From Pseudomonadota bacterium (GTDB taxonomy: Bacteria; Pseudomonadota; Alphaproteobacteria; Rhodobacterales; Rhodobacteraceae): 64,000 nucleotides of DNA. Every line of letters begins with the position of its first letter. The first letter of the stretch is position 1. The stretch covers positions 118,161-182,160 of the forward strand of contig JAJXZX010000003.1 of NCBI GenBank assembly GCA_021779835.1, read 5' to 3'. A program made the position numbers and the translations under genes. Below are positions 46,010 through 56,938 of the stretch, in pieces. The notes under the pieces were generated by a model, which saw nothing but the letters and a program-made list of their open reading frames with translations, was not told where the DNA came from and did no database searches.

Positions 46010-46456
46010 GTGAGCGAGGATTCGGGAGAACGAGACCAGACGGTGACTGTGGAAATTCTGCAGGACCTTATCCGTGGCCCTGTGATCCAAGCGGCCGCGC
46101 ACATTCGATTTGATCCCGGAGCTAAGGACGAATTCCTTATTGCGGCGCTATATTGCTCGATTGTCGAGCTTGCTGATGCGATCGGCCTTCTAATTCATTG
46201 GGACAGGTCGATGCATGCCTTTCCTTTGGCTCGTGCACAGTTTGAGGCGTACGCAGACTTCCAAAATCTTCTCTCTGATCACAAATATGCAATGGTATTG
46301 TTTCTTCAGGACGAGAAGAGTTGGGTGTACTGGGCCGATCTGGCAAAGTCCGGTAATCCACTGCTGAGTTCGCTGACAAATGAGATGGACGACCATTTTG
46401 TCCAAGCAAAGAAGCAGAAAATCGCCAAGCTAGAAGCAGATGGCGCAAAAAAATGA
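46010..46456 (+). CDS. DUF5677-like protein, N-terminal part (ends at a frameshift site)
   Basis: Codes for about 148 residues that resemble the first part of the DUF5677 family of helical proteins: ALYCSIVELADAIGLLIHWD, then RAQFEAYADFQNLLSDHKYA. The reading frame ends in GCA AAA AAA TGA. The remaining family-like part continues in the -1 frame (next entry). The GTG at 46010 is preferred because GAGGGGGGAG lies just before it; an ATG at 45971 is also in frame. The DNA is clearly poorer in GC than its neighbours, suggesting recent acquisition. Function unknown. Confidence 0.65.
   Translation: MSEDSGERDQTVTVEILQDLIRGPVIQAAAHIRFDPGAKDEFLIAALYCSIVELADAIGLLIHWDRSMHAFPLARAQFEAYADFQNLLSDHKYAMVLFLQDEKSWVYWADLAKSGNPLLSSLTNEMDDHFVQAKKQKIAKLEADGAKK
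46447..46453 (+). promoter_or_regulatory. A7 slippery site / frameshift point
   Basis: Seven A (46447-46453) read in the first frame as A AAA AAA, the form that allows a -1 slip. After the slip the next codon is ATG (46453-46455), joining the two halves as ...GAKK-MSIEQKF.... Without slipping, TGA (46454-46456) ends the first half. A lost A in the run would give the same picture. Confidence 0.5.
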
Positions 46457-46728
46457 GTATAGAACAAAAGTTTCGGCGCGCAGGGATGCAAGATATTTAT
46501 GACGGCGTGTATCGAACTATCAGTTCTTATTGCCATAATAACGTGACAGGCCTGCTTGGACGACACTTCAAAGCTGACCAAGGCCTTGCCCAATTGGCTC
46601 TATTTGCCCCTTCAGACGAGGTTAACACGCGCGCGATGCTGCAAGGCGCCTACAGTGTTTGCTTAACTGCATCGCACAATATTCATGCTCGATTCGGCAC
46701 CGGCCAAGAATACCTGTTCAAGGAGTAA
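46453..46728 (+). CDS. DUF5677-like protein, C-terminal part
   Basis: Codes for 91 residues: MSIEQKFRRAGMQDIYDGVY, then RTISSYCHNNVTGLLGRHFK, which fit the second half of DUF5677 proteins (a stretch like 'SIEERFKLAG...YRxxSSYxHxN' is usual there). It is in the -1 frame relative to the first half, with an ATGA overlap, so it could be made by frameshifting, by re-initiation, or be the tail of a broken gene. It ends one base before the convergent carB stop. Confidence 0.6.
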   Translation: MSIEQKFRRAGMQDIYDGVYRTISSYCHNNVTGLLGRHFKADQGLAQLALFAPSDEVNTRAMLQGAYSVCLTASHNIHARFGTGQEYLFKE

Positions 46729-46729
46729 C

Positions 46730-49700
46730 TCACCCCTGTAGCGTCCTCACCCCAATCTCGCCAACCAACCGGGCTTGCATCGCTTGAACGGCGGCGATGC
46801 TGGCGGCGGCGGTGGTGAAGTAGGGGATCTTGTCGTAGAGCGCGACGGCGCGGATGTCGCGGCTGTCGTTGATCGCTTGCGTGCCCTCGGTGGTGTTGAA
46901 GACCAGCGCGAGGTCGCCGTTTTTCAGGCGGTCAACGATGTTGGGGCGGCCCTCATAGACCTTGTTGACGATCTCGCAGGCGACGTTCGCCTCTGCCAGC
47001 CAGGTGGCGGTTCCGCGGGTGGCGACGATCTCGAACCCCATCGCGACGAGGTCGCGGGCGGCGGTGGCGAGGGCGGCGGTTTTGTCGGTGTCTTTGACCG
47101 AAAGGAAGACGCGGCCCTCGGCTGGCAGGTTGGTTCCGGCGCCCATTTGCGCCTTGAGGAAGGCCAGCGCAAAGCTGCGGTCCCAGCCCATAACCTCGCC
47201 GGTGGAGCGCATTTCCGGGCCAAGCAGGGTGTCGACGCCGGGGAAGCGGGCGAAGGGCATCACGGCCTCTTTGACCGAGAACCACGGGGTTTTGGGGTCG
47301 GCGAGCGTGAGCGGGTCGGCCAGCGGAAGCGCGCTGTCGGGGCCAACGTCGGAGGGGTAGGGCGCGCGCATCGGGAAGTTCGACAGCGGCTCGCCCGCCA
47401 TGACGCGCGCGGCGATGGAGGCGATGGCGCTGTCGGTGGCCTTGGCGACGAACGGCACGGTGCGAGAGGCGCGGGGGTTCACCTCCAGCACATAGATGAT
47501 GCCGTCCTTGATGGCGAATTGCACGTTCATCAGGCCGACGACATTAAGGCCGCGCGCCATCAGTTCGGTCTGGCGTTTGAGCTCGGCGACGGTTTCGCCG
47601 GAGAGCGAGTGCGGCGGCAGGCAGCAGGCGGAGTCGCCGGAGTGAACGCCGGCCTCTTCGATATGCTCCATGATGCCCGCGACGTGGACGGCGGTGCCGT
47701 CGCACAGCGCATCGACATCAACCTCGATGGCGTTTGTCAGGTAGCTGTCGAGCAGGACGGGGCTGCCGTCCGAGACGTGGACGGCCTCGCGGATATAGCG
47801 TTCAAGCTGCGCGTCATCGCGCACGATTTCCATGGCGCGGCCGCCGAGGACGTAGGAGGGGCGGATCACCAGCGGGTAGCCGACGCGGGCCGCGATGGCG
47901 AAGGCCTCGTCGCGCGAGCGTGCCATTCCGTTGACCGGCTGGTTGAGGCCGAGTTTGTGCAGCAGTTGCTGGAAACGCTCACGGTCTTCGGCAAGGTCGA
48001 TGGCGTCCGGGGTTGTGCCGAGGATCGGGATGCCTTCGTCTTGCAGCGCGTTCGCGAGTTTCAGGGGCGTCTGGCCGCCGAACTGGACGATGACGCCGTG
48101 CAGGGTGCCGTTTTGCTGTTCAACGCGGAGGATTTCGAGGACGTGCTCTAGCGTCAGCGGCTCGAAATACAGGCGGTCGGAGGTGTCGTAGTCGGTGGAG
48201 ACCGTCTCCGGGTTGCAGTTGATCATGATGGTCTCATAGCCTGCGTCGGTCAGCGCGTAGCAGGCGTGGCAGCAGCAGTAGTCGAACTCGATCCCCTGAC
48301 CGATGCGGTTGGGGCCGCCGCCGAGGATGACGACCTTTTTGCGGTTGGAGGGGCGCGCTTCGCATTCGACCTCGCCCATGACGGGGCTTTCGTAGGTGGA
48401 ATACATGTAGGGGGTCTGCGCCTCGAATTCGGCGCCGCAGGTGTCGATGCGTTTGAAGACGGCGACGACGCCAAGATTGCGGCGCGCGCGGCGGATTTGC
48501 GCCTCATCCCGACCGGTGAGGATGGCGAGGCGGGCGTCGGTGAAGCCATACATTTTCAGGCGGCGCAGGCCGGTTTCGGTGACGGGAAGGCCGTTCGCAC
48601 GCACCTCCGCCTCGATCTCGACGATTTCGCGGATGCGGGCGAGGAACCACGGATCGAACGCGGTGATGGCGTTGATTTCGTCGTCGGTCAGGCCGTGGCG
48701 CATCGCTTGGGCGATGGTGCGGATGCGGTCGGGGTTTTGTTTCGACAGCGCGTGGATGATGGCGGACTTTTCGGGCGCGCCCTCAATTTCGATCTCATCA
48801 AAGCCGGTGAGGCCGGTTTCCAGGCTGGCCAGCGCCTTTTGCATGGATTCGTGGATGGTGCGGCCAATCGCCATCGCCTCGCCCACCGATTTCATCGCAG
48901 TGGTAAGTTCGGGTTTGGAGCCGGGGAATTTTTCAAACGCGAAGCGGGGGATCTTGGTGACGACATAGTCGATGGTCGGCTCAAAGCTGGCCGGGGTCAC
49001 CTTGGTGATGTCGTTGTCGAGTTCATCGAGCGTGTAGCCGACCGCCAGCTTGGCGGCGATTTTCGCGATGGGAAACCCGGTGGCCTTGGACGCAAGCGCC
49101 GAGGAGCGCGACACGCGGGGGTTCATTTCGATCACCACCATGCGGCCATCGGCGGGGTTGATCGCCCATTGCACGTTGGAGCCGCCAGTCTCGACGCCGA
49201 TTTCGCGCAGCACGGCGATCGAGCCGTTGCGCATGATTTGATATTCTTTGTCGGTCAGCGTCAGCGCCGGAGCGACGGTGATCGAATCGCCGGTGTGCAC
49301 GCCCATCGGATCGACGTTCTCGATGGCGCAGACGATGATGGCGTTGTCCTTGCGGTCTCGCACCACCTCCATCTCGAATTCCTTCCAGCCGAGGAGGGAT
49401 TCGTCGATCAGCACCTGCGCGACTGGCGAGGCGTCGAGGCCCGAGCGCACGATGCGTTCGTAGTCGTCGCGGTTATAGGCGACGCCGCCGCCGGTGCCGC
49501 CAAGGGTGAAAGCGGGGCGGATGATGGCGGGCAGGCCGACATATTCGATGGCAGCGATCGCCTCTGCCACGCCTGCGTTGATGTCATATTTGCCGCTGGC
49601 GAGTTTCGGGGCGGCGATGATGGTGGCCTTGGGGTTTTCCAAGCCGATGCGGTCCATCGCTTCGCGGAACAACTTGCGATCTTCAGCCATTTCGATGGCT

Positions 49701-50062
49701 TGGCGATTGGCGCCGATCAGTTGAACGTTATACTTTTCCAACACGCCCATGTCGGCGAGCGCGAGGCTGGTGTTAAGGCCAGTTTGGCCGCCCATGGTGG
49801 GCAGCAGCGCATCGGGGCGCTCTTTTTCGATGATGCGGGCCACGACCTCTGGGGTGATCGGCTCAATATAGGTCGCATCGGCGAGGCCCGGATCGGTCAT
49901 GATCGTCGCCGGGTTCGAGTTGACGAGGATGACGCGGTAGCCCTCTTCACGCAGCGCTTTGCAGGCCTGCGCGCCAGAGTAGTCGAACTCGCACGCCTGC
50001 CCGATCACGATGGGACCCGCGCCGATGATCATAATGGATTTGATATCGGTTCTTTTTGGCAT
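46730..50062 (-). CDS. carB: Carbamoyl-phosphate synthase large subunit
   Basis: Makes carbamoyl phosphate from bicarbonate, ammonia (from CarA) and two ATP for arginine and pyrimidines. It is 1110 residues with two tandem ATP-grasp halves. The N-terminus is [20 protein letters not shown] (ATG 50060-50062); the ATP-grasp parts include [13 protein letters not shown] in the first half and [14 protein letters not shown] in the second; the C-terminal MGS-like allosteric domain follows from about residue 970. An ATG 12 bases upstream is possible. carA is not in the window. Confidence 0.97.
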   Translation of the reverse strand: MPKRTDIKSIMIIGAGPIVIGQACEFDYSGAQACKALREEGYRVILVNSNPATIMTDPGLADATYIEPITPEVVARIIEKERPDALLPTMGGQTGLNTSLALADMGVLEKYNVQLIGANRQAIEMAEDRKLFREAMDRIGLENPKATIIAAPKLASGKYDINAGVAEAIAAIEYVGLPAIIRPAFTLGGTGGGVAYNRDDYERIVRSGLDASPVAQVLIDESLLGWKEFEMEVVRDRKDNAIIVCAIENVDPMGVHTGDSITVAPALTLTDKEYQIMRNGSIAVLREIGVETGGSNVQWAINPADGRMVVIEMNPRVSRSSALASKATGFPIAKIAAKLAVGYTLDELDNDITKVTPASFEPTIDYVVTKIPRFAFEKFPGSKPELTTAMKSVGEAMAIGRTIHESMQKALASLETGLTGFDEIEIEGAPEKSAIIHALSKQNPDRIRTIAQAMRHGLTDDEINAITAFDPWFLARIREIVEIEAEVRANGLPVTETGLRRLKMYGFTDARLAILTGRDEAQIRRARRNLGVVAVFKRIDTCGAEFEAQTPYMYSTYESPVMGEVECEARPSNRKKVVILGGGPNRIGQGIEFDYCCCHACYALTDAGYETIMINCNPETVSTDYDTSDRLYFEPLTLEHVLEILRVEQQNGTLHGVIVQFGGQTPLKLANALQDEGIPILGTTPDAIDLAEDRERFQQLLHKLGLNQPVNGMARSRDEAFAIAARVGYPLVIRPSYVLGGRAMEIVRDDAQLERYIREAVHVSDGSPVLLDSYLTNAIEVDVDALCDGTAVHVAGIMEHIEEAGVHSGDSACCLPPHSLSGETVAELKRQTELMARGLNVVGLMNVQFAIKDGIIYVLEVNPRASRTVPFVAKATDSAIASIAARVMAGEPLSNFPMRAPYPSDVGPDSALPLADPLTLADPKTPWFSVKEAVMPFARFPGVDTLLGPEMRSTGEVMGWDRSFALAFLKAQMGAGTNLPAEGRVFLSVKDTDKTAALATAARDLVAMGFEIVATRGTATWLAEANVACEIVNKVYEGRPNIVDRLKNGDLALVFNTTEGTQAINDSRDIRAVALYDKIPYFTTAAASIAAVQAMQARLVGEIGVRTLQG

Positions 50063-50200
50063 GTCGGCCCCCATCAGCGCAAAACTTTGCGGGTTATAGC
50101 CATGCGAGGTTTGGGCGCAACCCCTGACTCGGTCGCGGGGGACGAGGTGCGCCTCCGGCGGGGATATTTTGACCAAAGCAACGGGGAGGGGAGTGTGCGT

Positions 50201-50229
50201 TCGGCGGCCGGGGGTGAACCGGCCGCCGA
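50201..50229 (-). terminator. Stem-loop after the amino-acid permease
   Basis: TCGGCGGCCGG (50201-50211) pairs with CCGGCCGCCGA (50219-50229), an 11-base stem with a seven-base loop, 18 bases below the permease stop. No T-run is seen on either strand. Confidence 0.55.
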
Positions 50230-50246
50230 GGCGTGTCAGGCAGGAA

Positions 50247-51815
50247 TCAGGCGCTTTGGCCGACCGCTTTTTCAGCTGCAGCGATGGCGGCCCTGCGCTT
50301 GGCAATGGCGGCGTCACCGATCGGCGGGCCTTGGAAGCGGCGACGCTCGAACAGCACCCAGATGATCAGGGCAAGGATGACGAAGCCCACGGTGATGTCG
50401 AGAACGTAGTCGTTCGGCGGCTGCACCGCGATGTAGAAGATCAGCACCATACCCGCGAGGGCAAGCAGCGAGACCAGTTTGTAGAGGCCCGCGCTCATCG
50501 CCCAGGGGCCGGGGGTGGGCCATTTCTTACCGCCGTAGGCGATCATGCCCAGTGTGAGCGGGATCGAGAACGACAGGAACAAGAAGACCAGCGTCGAGTT
50601 CACCACGATGGTGTAAAGGCTGGAGCCGGCAATTTGCACGAATTGCGCGGCGTAGACGTAGATCACCTCTAGCACCGAGGCGGTCCAGATCGCGGTGACC
50701 GGGGTGCGGAACTTTGGCGAGACTTTCGCCAGAGCAGCAGAGCCGACCGGCATACCGCCATCGCGCGAGAAGGCGAAGAGCATCCGGGAAGCCGAGGTGA
50801 CGGTGGCAAGCCCGCAGAGGAACTGCGAGATCAGGATCAGCACATAAAGCACCAGTTTCAGGCCGGACGGCATGATCTGATCCATGGTCCAGAAGAACAT
50901 GTTCCAGCCCTGACCCGCGGCGTCTTTCAGGTTCGGGATCGCAAGGGTGATGGCGCAAACCATGACCCAGCCGATCAGCGAGGACCACAGCACGGACGAG
51001 ACGATGGCGCGCGGCACGGAATGCGCGGCCTTCACCGTTTCCTCGGAGGTATGGGCCGAGGCGTCGTAGCCGGTGATCGTGTAGACCGGCAGCAGCAAGC
51101 AGAGCAGGAAGAGGTAGGTGAGCGAGTCCGAATGCGGGAACACCGCGGTGTTGGCGGTGGGCAGGCCCGAGTAGTTGGTGAAGGTCCACAGCCTCGTCAC
51201 GTCAATATGCGGGGCCAGCGCGAAGCACAGCACGATCAGGAGCGCCGAGGTGCCAAGAATAATGAAGCCCGATATGTCAGTCAGCAGCGCAGTGACCTTG
51301 ATGCCAACGTGGTTGAACAGTGCCTGCACAATGGTAAGGACGGCAACAAAAACCACGGTTTGACCGGGCGAACCGGTAAAGCCGAAATTGGCGCCAAAGG
51401 TGCCTGCGAAGAAGCCGGCGGTGCCGATGTTGATGGCACCCAGCACGGTGATGAGGCCAAGTAGGTTAAGCCAAGCTGTCAGCCAGCCGGTAAAGCGGTT
51501 GCCGAGGATCGAGGCCCAGTGATAGAGGCCCCCCGCCGTCGGAAACGCCGAGGCGATTTGCGCCATCGCGAGGGCGAACATCGCCGAGACCAAGCAGCCA
51601 AAGATCCAGCCAAGCCCCGCGCCCGCGCCACCGACCGAGCCTATGGCCTGCGCGAAGGAGTTGATGCCGCCGGAAAGGATGCAAATGATCGAGAAGGAAA
51701 TCGCGAAGTTCGAGAATTTCGACATGCTTCGCGAAAGTTCTTGGGCGTAGCCCATGCCGTGGAGGGTCTTGATGTCCTCTTTGCGGTCGTGGTCGGTGTA
51801 GTCGTCGATAGCCAT
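50247..51815 (-). CDS. Amino acid permease, APC superfamily (GABA/choline type)
   Basis: A 522-residue transporter with about twelve helices. [20 protein letters not shown] at the N-terminus is characteristic of the amino acid/choline transporter branch of the APC superfamily (GabP/Uga4-like), followed by the helix 1 stretch [13 protein letters not shown]. The ATG 51813-51815 ([14 protein letters not shown]) has GGAGGAA six bases upstream. The substrate (GABA, another amino acid or choline) cannot be told from sequence. carB is downstream on the same strand but separated by 184 bases and a stem-loop. Confidence 0.92.
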   Translation of the reverse strand: MAIDDYTDHDRKEDIKTLHGMGYAQELSRSMSKFSNFAISFSIICILSGGINSFAQAIGSVGGAGAGLGWIFGCLVSAMFALAMAQIASAFPTAGGLYHWASILGNRFTGWLTAWLNLLGLITVLGAINIGTAGFFAGTFGANFGFTGSPGQTVVFVAVLTIVQALFNHVGIKVTALLTDISGFIILGTSALLIVLCFALAPHIDVTRLWTFTNYSGLPTANTAVFPHSDSLTYLFLLCLLLPVYTITGYDASAHTSEETVKAAHSVPRAIVSSVLWSSLIGWVMVCAITLAIPNLKDAAGQGWNMFFWTMDQIMPSGLKLVLYVLILISQFLCGLATVTSASRMLFAFSRDGGMPVGSAALAKVSPKFRTPVTAIWTASVLEVIYVYAAQFVQIAGSSLYTIVVNSTLVFLFLSFSIPLTLGMIAYGGKKWPTPGPWAMSAGLYKLVSLLALAGMVLIFYIAVQPPNDYVLDITVGFVILALIIWVLFERRRFQGPPIGDAAIAKRRAAIAAAEKAVGQSA

Positions 51816-52040
51816 TGGGGTTCCTCCGAACCGTTGGTTTCCACGCACTGTCCAGCGCGGGGATGAACACCCCGCTGGGTAGAGTTGGGCATGAAAATTT
51901 CAGTTCGGCAAGCTTTGTAATGATCGTTTCAGTGCGGCACCGTTTTCCATTGCAAAGTTGACGACTTTTGGGGCGCGCAAATGCTCAGACGGCGCGCAAA
52001 TAGTCGCGCCCAATGTAGGTTCCGGAGGATTTCGGCGCGC

Positions 52041-53267
52041 TTATTCGGCGGCGAGGTCGCGCGTCTGCGCCTGCGGCGGGTAAAGATAGTCGCGCGTCAG
52101 CGGTACGGCGTCCTGCTTATGGGCAAGCTGCACCTGAAAGACCGCCTGCCCGTAATGGCGGAAGGTCATCTCGGACGCGACAAGATAGTAGCGCCACATG
52201 CGACAGAAGCGGTCGTCATACAGCGCGCGGGCCTTATCGATGTTGGCGGTGAAACGGTCATACCAATGGCGCAAGGTAAGCGCGTAATGCAGGCGCCAGA
52301 CTTCGACATCCGTGGACCAGAATGTCTCGTGTTCAATCGCAGCCATCATTTCGGACATTGAGGGGCAGTAGCCGCCGGGAAAGATGTATTTGGTGATCCA
52401 CGGGCTGGTGGCGCCGGGCGGGTTGGTGCGCCCGATGGTGTGGATCAGCGCGACCCCGTCTGGCGCGAGGCGGTCGTGGACTGTGCGGAAATACTCGCGG
52501 TAATGCGGGATGCCGACGTGTTCGAACATGCCAACTGAGACGACGCGGTCGAACTGCCCCTTGATTGCGCGGAAATCGCAGAGGCGAAATTCGACGCGGT
52601 CGGAAAGGCCTGAATCCGTGGCACGTTGGGTCGCCAGCTTGTGCTGTTCCTCGCTGAGGGTGACGCCCAGCACGCGGGCGCCGTAGTCGCGCGCCAGTGT
52701 CAGCGCCAGACCACCCCAGCCGCAGCCGATGTCCAGCACGCTCATCCCCGGTTCGATCAACAGCTTGCGGGCGATATGATGCTTTTTCGCGCGCTGTGCC
52801 TCTTCCAGCGTCATGTCGGGGCGCGCAAAATAGGCGCAGGAATATTGCCGGTCCTCGTCAAGGAAGAGGTCGTAGAGCGCGCCCGACAGATCATAGTGGT
52901 GCGCCACATTCGCCCGCGCGCGCGGCGCGGGGTTGAACTGTGCCGCCCAGCGGAAATAGCCGCGCATGTGCAAAAGCTTTTCGCGCCAGTTGTTGGGGGC
53001 ATTGTTCACGTTGGACAGCAGAAGGCTCAACATGCCGTGCAGGTCGTCGTTCTCGATCTGCACGGTTTCATCCATATAGCCTTCGCCCAGCGCAAGGTCT
53101 GGGTTCACCACCAGACGGCGCGGCAGGTCGGGGTCGGAAAGGCGCACCGCCACTTGCGGCGCGCGGCCGTTGCCGTAGCGCCGCATGATCCCGTCAGGAT
53201 AAGTGACATCCAGGGCACCCTGGCTGACCAGCCGCCCCAGCATCCGGTCAAGCAAGCCTGTCCACAT
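52041..53267 (-). CDS. cfa: Cyclopropane-fatty-acyl-phospholipid synthase
   Basis: SAM-dependent enzyme that adds a methylene bridge to unsaturated acyl chains of membrane lipids, usually on entry to stationary phase or acid stress. It is 408 residues. Signatures are NVAHHYDLSGALYDLFLDED, YSCAYFARPDMTLEEAQRAK and the SAM motif SVLDIGCGWGGLALTLARDY; VSVGMFEHVGIPHYREYF is also conserved. The ATG at 53265-53267 is fixed by a near-perfect AAGGAGGT ribosome site. Confidence 0.95.
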   Translation of the reverse strand: MWTGLLDRMLGRLVSQGALDVTYPDGIMRRYGNGRAPQVAVRLSDPDLPRRLVVNPDLALGEGYMDETVQIENDDLHGMLSLLLSNVNNAPNNWREKLLHMRGYFRWAAQFNPAPRARANVAHHYDLSGALYDLFLDEDRQYSCAYFARPDMTLEEAQRAKKHHIARKLLIEPGMSVLDIGCGWGGLALTLARDYGARVLGVTLSEEQHKLATQRATDSGLSDRVEFRLCDFRAIKGQFDRVVSVGMFEHVGIPHYREYFRTVHDRLAPDGVALIHTIGRTNPPGATSPWITKYIFPGGYCPSMSEMMAAIEHETFWSTDVEVWRLHYALTLRHWYDRFTANIDKARALYDDRFCRMWRYYLVASEMTFRHYGQAVFQVQLAHKQDAVPLTRDYLYPPQAQTRDLAAE

Positions 53268-53391
53268 GCCGCACCTCCTTCGCGCCCGCCCTTGGGCGCA
53301 TCACGAAATCATAACCTAGCTTATGAAATTTTTCGTTCAAGGGAAAGGGGCGCTTGCGGGGTTATTATCGCGTTGCGACGGGGCGCGGCGC

Positions 53392-53420
53392 TTGACTTCC
53401 CGGTGCGGGCGGGGTGTATC
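53392..53420 (+). promoter_or_regulatory. Candidate aspS promoter
   Basis: TTGACT (53392-53397) and TGTATC (53415-53420) are 17 bases apart, about 39 bases before the aspS ATG. The -10 element is weak. Confidence 0.4.
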
Positions 53421-53458
53421 GGCGCGAACCGTTTTTTCGCCTCTCAAAGGGGATAACC

Positions 53459-55438
53459 ATGCACGCCTATCGCAGCCATACTTGCGCCCAGCTTAAAACG
53501 TCCAACGTGGGCGAGACCGTCCGGCTTTCGGGCTGGGTGCATCGGGTGCGCGACCATGGTGGCATCCTGTTCATCGATCTGCGCGACCATTACGGCATCA
53601 CACAGGTGTTGTGCGATCCCGACAGCCCGGCGTTCAAGGATGTGGAAAAGGTGCGTGCCGAATGGGTGGTGCGGATCGAAGGCACTGTGAAGGCGCGCGA
53701 TGCGGGGTTGGTGAACGCCAAGATCCCGACCGGCGAGATCGAGGTCTATGTGCGCGCGCTCGATGTGCTGGGCGCGGCGGACGAGCTGCCGATGCCGGTG
53801 TTTGGCGAAGTGGATTACCCCGAGGAAACCCGGCTGACTTATCGCTTCCTCGATTTGCGTCGGGAAAAGCTGCACAATAACATGATGTTGCGCTCGAACG
53901 TGGTGCGCTCGATCCGCAACCGGATGTGGGATCAGGGCTTCAACGAATTCCAGACGCCGATCATCACCGCATCCTCGCCAGAGGGTGCGCGCGACTTTCT
54001 GGTGCCGAGCCGCCTGCATCCGGGCAAGTTCTACGCGCTGCCGCAGGCGCCGCAGCAGTTCAAGCAATTGATCATGGTGGCGGGCTTTGACCGCTATTTC
54101 CAGATTGCGCCGTGCTTCCGCGACGAAGACCCGCGCGCCGACCGCTCGCCCACCGACTTCTACCAGCTGGACGTCGAGATGTCGTTTGTCGAGCAAGAGG
54201 ATGTGTTCGCGGCTGTTCAGCCGGTGATTCAGGGCGTGTTCGAGGAGTTCGGCGGCGGCAAGAAGGTCTATTCGGATTGGACCCGCATCGCCTATCGCGA
54301 CAGCTTGCTGTGGTATGGCTCGGACAAGCCGGACCTGCGCAACCCGATCAAGATGCAGATTGTGTCTGAGCATTTCGCGGGCTCGGGCTTTGCGATTTTC
54401 GCGAAGTTGCTGGAGAATGAGGGCACCGAGGTGCGCGCCATTCCCGCGCCGAAGGGCGGTAGCCGCAAGTTCTGCGACCGGATGAACGCCTTTGCGCAAG
54501 CGCAGGGGCTGCCGGGGATGGGGTATATCTTTTGGCGGGAGGAAGCGAATCCCATTTTCAACGAAAGCCGGAACAGGTTGCTGGAAGGGTGGATCGAAGC
54601 AGGGGCGGTTTCTACTGACGAGCTCGAGAGACTTCGTGGGAACGACGTTAAAGACGCTCTCGCGGTGGTTGAGGAGATAGCCAAACTTATCAATACTGGC
54701 GACGGCATAGACCGAGAAAACGCCAGAGAATTGATAAGGGTGAACTTCTCGCAGCTCAGAGTGGACGCAGCTGGCCCTCTCGCCAAGAATATCGGCCCGG
54801 AGCGGACCGAAGCAATCCGCCAGCAACTGGGCCTCGGTGTCGGCGATGCCGCCTTTTTCCTCGGCGGCAAGCCGGAGCAGTTCGAGGCGGTCGCGGGCCG
54901 TGCGCGCAACGAGATTGGGCGCGAGTTGGGCCTGACGGAAGAAAACTGCTTCAAATTCGCCTGGATCGTCGATTTCCCGATGTTCGAGAAAACCGACGAC
55001 GGCAAGATCGACTTTAGCCACAACCCGTTTTCGATGCCGCAGGGCGGGCTTGAGGCGCTGATGGGCGATCCGCTGAAAGTCTATGCGTATCAGTATGATC
55101 TGGCATGCAACGGCTACGAACTGATCTCGGGCGGTATCCGCAACCACAAGCCGGAGATCATGTTCAAGGCGTTTGAACTCGCGGGCTACCCGCATGACGA
55201 GGTCGAAAAACGCTTCGGCGGCATGGTCAAGGCGTTCCGCTATGGCGCGCCGCCGCACGGCGGTTGTGCGGCCGGCATCGACCGGATCGTGATGCTGCTG
55301 GCGGACGAGGCGAACATCCGCGAGGTCATCATGTTCCCGATGAACCAGCGCGCGGAAGACCTGCTGATGGGCGCGCCGTCCGAGCCGATGAACGAGCAGT
55401 TGCGCGAATTGGGGCTGCGCGTGGTGCCGAAGGACTGA
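53459..55438 (+). CDS. aspS: Aspartyl-tRNA synthetase, with an unusual internal segment
   Basis: Class II synthetase charging tRNA with aspartate (possibly also tRNA-Asn in bacteria lacking AsnRS). The N-terminal OB fold ([20 protein letters not shown]) is followed by the catalytic domain with motif 2 in [20 protein letters not shown] and motif 3 in [20 protein letters not shown]. At 659 residues it is 69 longer than E. coli AspRS (590). The extra length lies in the insertion domain: residues about 363-436 (DNA 54545-54766) replace a few residues between [13 protein letters not shown] and [20 protein letters not shown]. This DNA uses AGA, AGG, ATA, CTT and ACT codons that are rare elsewhere in the gene. 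The frame is intact. Confidence 0.96.
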   Translation: MHAYRSHTCAQLKTSNVGETVRLSGWVHRVRDHGGILFIDLRDHYGITQVLCDPDSPAFKDVEKVRAEWVVRIEGTVKARDAGLVNAKIPTGEIEVYVRALDVLGAADELPMPVFGEVDYPEETRLTYRFLDLRREKLHNNMMLRSNVVRSIRNRMWDQGFNEFQTPIITASSPEGARDFLVPSRLHPGKFYALPQAPQQFKQLIMVAGFDRYFQIAPCFRDEDPRADRSPTDFYQLDVEMSFVEQEDVFAAVQPVIQGVFEEFGGGKKVYSDWTRIAYRDSLLWYGSDKPDLRNPIKMQIVSEHFAGSGFAIFAKLLENEGTEVRAIPAPKGGSRKFCDRMNAFAQAQGLPGMGYIFWREEANPIFNESRNRLLEGWIEAGAVSTDELERLRGNDVKDALAVVEEIAKLINTGDGIDRENARELIRVNFSQLRVDAAGPLAKNIGPERTEAIRQQLGLGVGDAAFFLGGKPEQFEAVAGRARNEIGRELGLTEENCFKFAWIVDFPMFEKTDDGKIDFSHNPFSMPQGGLEALMGDPLKVYAYQYDLACNGYELISGGIRNHKPEIMFKAFELAGYPHDEVEKRFGGMVKAFRYGAPPHGGCAAGIDRIVMLLADEANIREVIMFPMNQRAEDLLMGAPSEPMNEQLRELGLRVVPKD

Positions 55439-55555
55439 CGCACAATTTATCGCGAGGCGATCCTGCGATTGTTAACCCTCCAGCGACGGATTCGTTGCTA
55501 GGCTGCGTTGGACGTGCGGCGGATTGCGCCGGGCGTTGACGCATGCAGGGGGAAG

Positions 55556-56926
55556 ATGAGCGCGAATCCAACGATTGCCGCGATCCGTTTCGGCTTTGGC
55601 CTGTCGCCCCACATTGCGCCGCCCGCCAATGCGGCGGCGATCATGGCGGCGCTGCTGGGGCCGGACCCGGTGGCGGCGACCTTTCCGGTTGCGCCCTTGA
55701 CCGAGGTCTGGCCGCTGGCGATGGCAGAGGCCCAACTGCGCCGCGATTCCAAGCTGGGCGCTCCTGACACCGTCGCGCATTACCGTGCGGCGCGGCAGCA
55801 AAACCGCATCATGGCGGCGCAGGGGTTTGTGAATATCCTGCAACGCGCGGTGCAATCGCCCGACGGCTTTCGCGAGAGGTTGCAGAACTTCTGGTCGGGG
55901 CATTTTACCGTGGTGGCGAAGCAGGCGGTGTTTATCGGCCTGCCCACCGCCTTCGCGGAAGAGGCGCTGCGCCCGCATCTGACGGGGCGGTTCGCCGATA
56001 TGCTGAAGGCGGTGGTGACGCATCCGGGGATGCTGGCCTATCTGGATCAAAACAGCTCTATCGGGCCGGATTCGCGTGTTGGTCGGCGCAAGGGGCGTGG
56101 GCTGAACGAGAATTTGGGGCGTGAATTGCTGGAACTGCACACGCTCGGGGTTGGCGCGGGCTATAGCCAGACCGATGTGCGCCAGTTCGCCGATTTGCTG
56201 ACCGGGCTGAGCTATACGCCGAAGCAGGGGCAGTTCCGCTTTGACCCGGCGGCGGCGGAGCCGGGGGCGGAACTGGTGCTGGGCCGCCGCTATGGCGGCG
56301 AACAGCCCGCGCGCTTGGCCGATATTTTCGCGGCCCTTGAGGATATCGCGCACAGGCCCGAGACCGCGCATCATATCGCGACGAAGCTGGCGGTGCATTT
56401 CGTTTCCGACACGCCCGACGCGGGGTTGGTGACGGCGATGACGGGGGCCTATATGCAAAGCGGTGGCTTGCTGCCCTCGGTGTATGAGGCGATGCTGACC
56501 CATCCGGCGGCTTGGGCATCGTTGGGGGCAAAGGTACGGCAACCCTTTGATTTCATGGCGGCATCTCTGCGCGCGCTGGGCGTGGCACCCGAGGCGTTGG
56601 CGGGGATGCCGCTGGTGTTTGTAGTGCGCCAGATGGTGGGCGCGCTGGCCCGGATGGGGCAGCCGTTTCAGCGCGCGCCGGGGCCGAATGGCTGGCCGGA
56701 GGCGGCGGCGGCGTGGATTGAGCCGCAGACGCTGGCGGCGCGCATCCAATGGGCGATGGCGGTTCCGGGGCGAATTGTGCCCGACCTGCCCGACCCACGC
56801 GAGTTTGTGACGGCGGCGCTGGGCGATGCGGCGGGGCCGGGCGTTAAGGACGCGGCGCGGCAGGCCGAGACGCGGCGCGAGGGTGTGGGGCTAGTGCTGG
56901 CCTCTGCCGATTTCAACCGACGCTAG
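55556..56926 (+). CDS. DUF1800 domain-containing protein
   Basis: A 456-residue protein of the DUF1800 family, recognised by IAAIRFGFGLSPHI at the start, LQNFWSGHFTVVAKQ in the middle and NENLGRELLELHTLGVG, the most conserved stretch. The ATG at 55556 follows AGGGGGAAG. The family almost always pairs with DUF1501, which follows 12 bases later, and is thought to act at the cell surface, but no reaction is known. Confidence 0.92.
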   Translation: MSANPTIAAIRFGFGLSPHIAPPANAAAIMAALLGPDPVAATFPVAPLTEVWPLAMAEAQLRRDSKLGAPDTVAHYRAARQQNRIMAAQGFVNILQRAVQSPDGFRERLQNFWSGHFTVVAKQAVFIGLPTAFAEEALRPHLTGRFADMLKAVVTHPGMLAYLDQNSSIGPDSRVGRRKGRGLNENLGRELLELHTLGVGAGYSQTDVRQFADLLTGLSYTPKQGQFRFDPAAAEPGAELVLGRRYGGEQPARLADIFAALEDIAHRPETAHHIATKLAVHFVSDTPDAGLVTAMTGAYMQSGGLLPSVYEAMLTHPAAWASLGAKVRQPFDFMAASLRALGVAPEALAGMPLVFVVRQMVGALARMGQPFQRAPGPNGWPEAAAAWIEPQTLAARIQWAMAVPGRIVPDLPDPREFVTAALGDAAGPGVKDAARQAETRREGVGLVLASADFNRR

Positions 56927-56938
56927 GGGAGGGTCGCG

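Noticed and set aside
48266..50365. Long open frame (699 codons) on the + strand
   Set aside because: Antisense to carB, whose protein is unmistakable; the translation is low-complexity and matches nothing.
54545..54766. Intein or group I/II intron in aspS (and glyS)
   Set aside because: The segments are only about 60-75 codons with no splicing-domain motifs (no N-terminal Cys/Ser block, no HN end) and keep the frame, so neither fits.
53444..55258. Open frame of 604 codons on the - strand
   Set aside because: Antisense to aspS, including its odd segment. It remains open through the insert, which is curious, but the translation has no recognisable domain.
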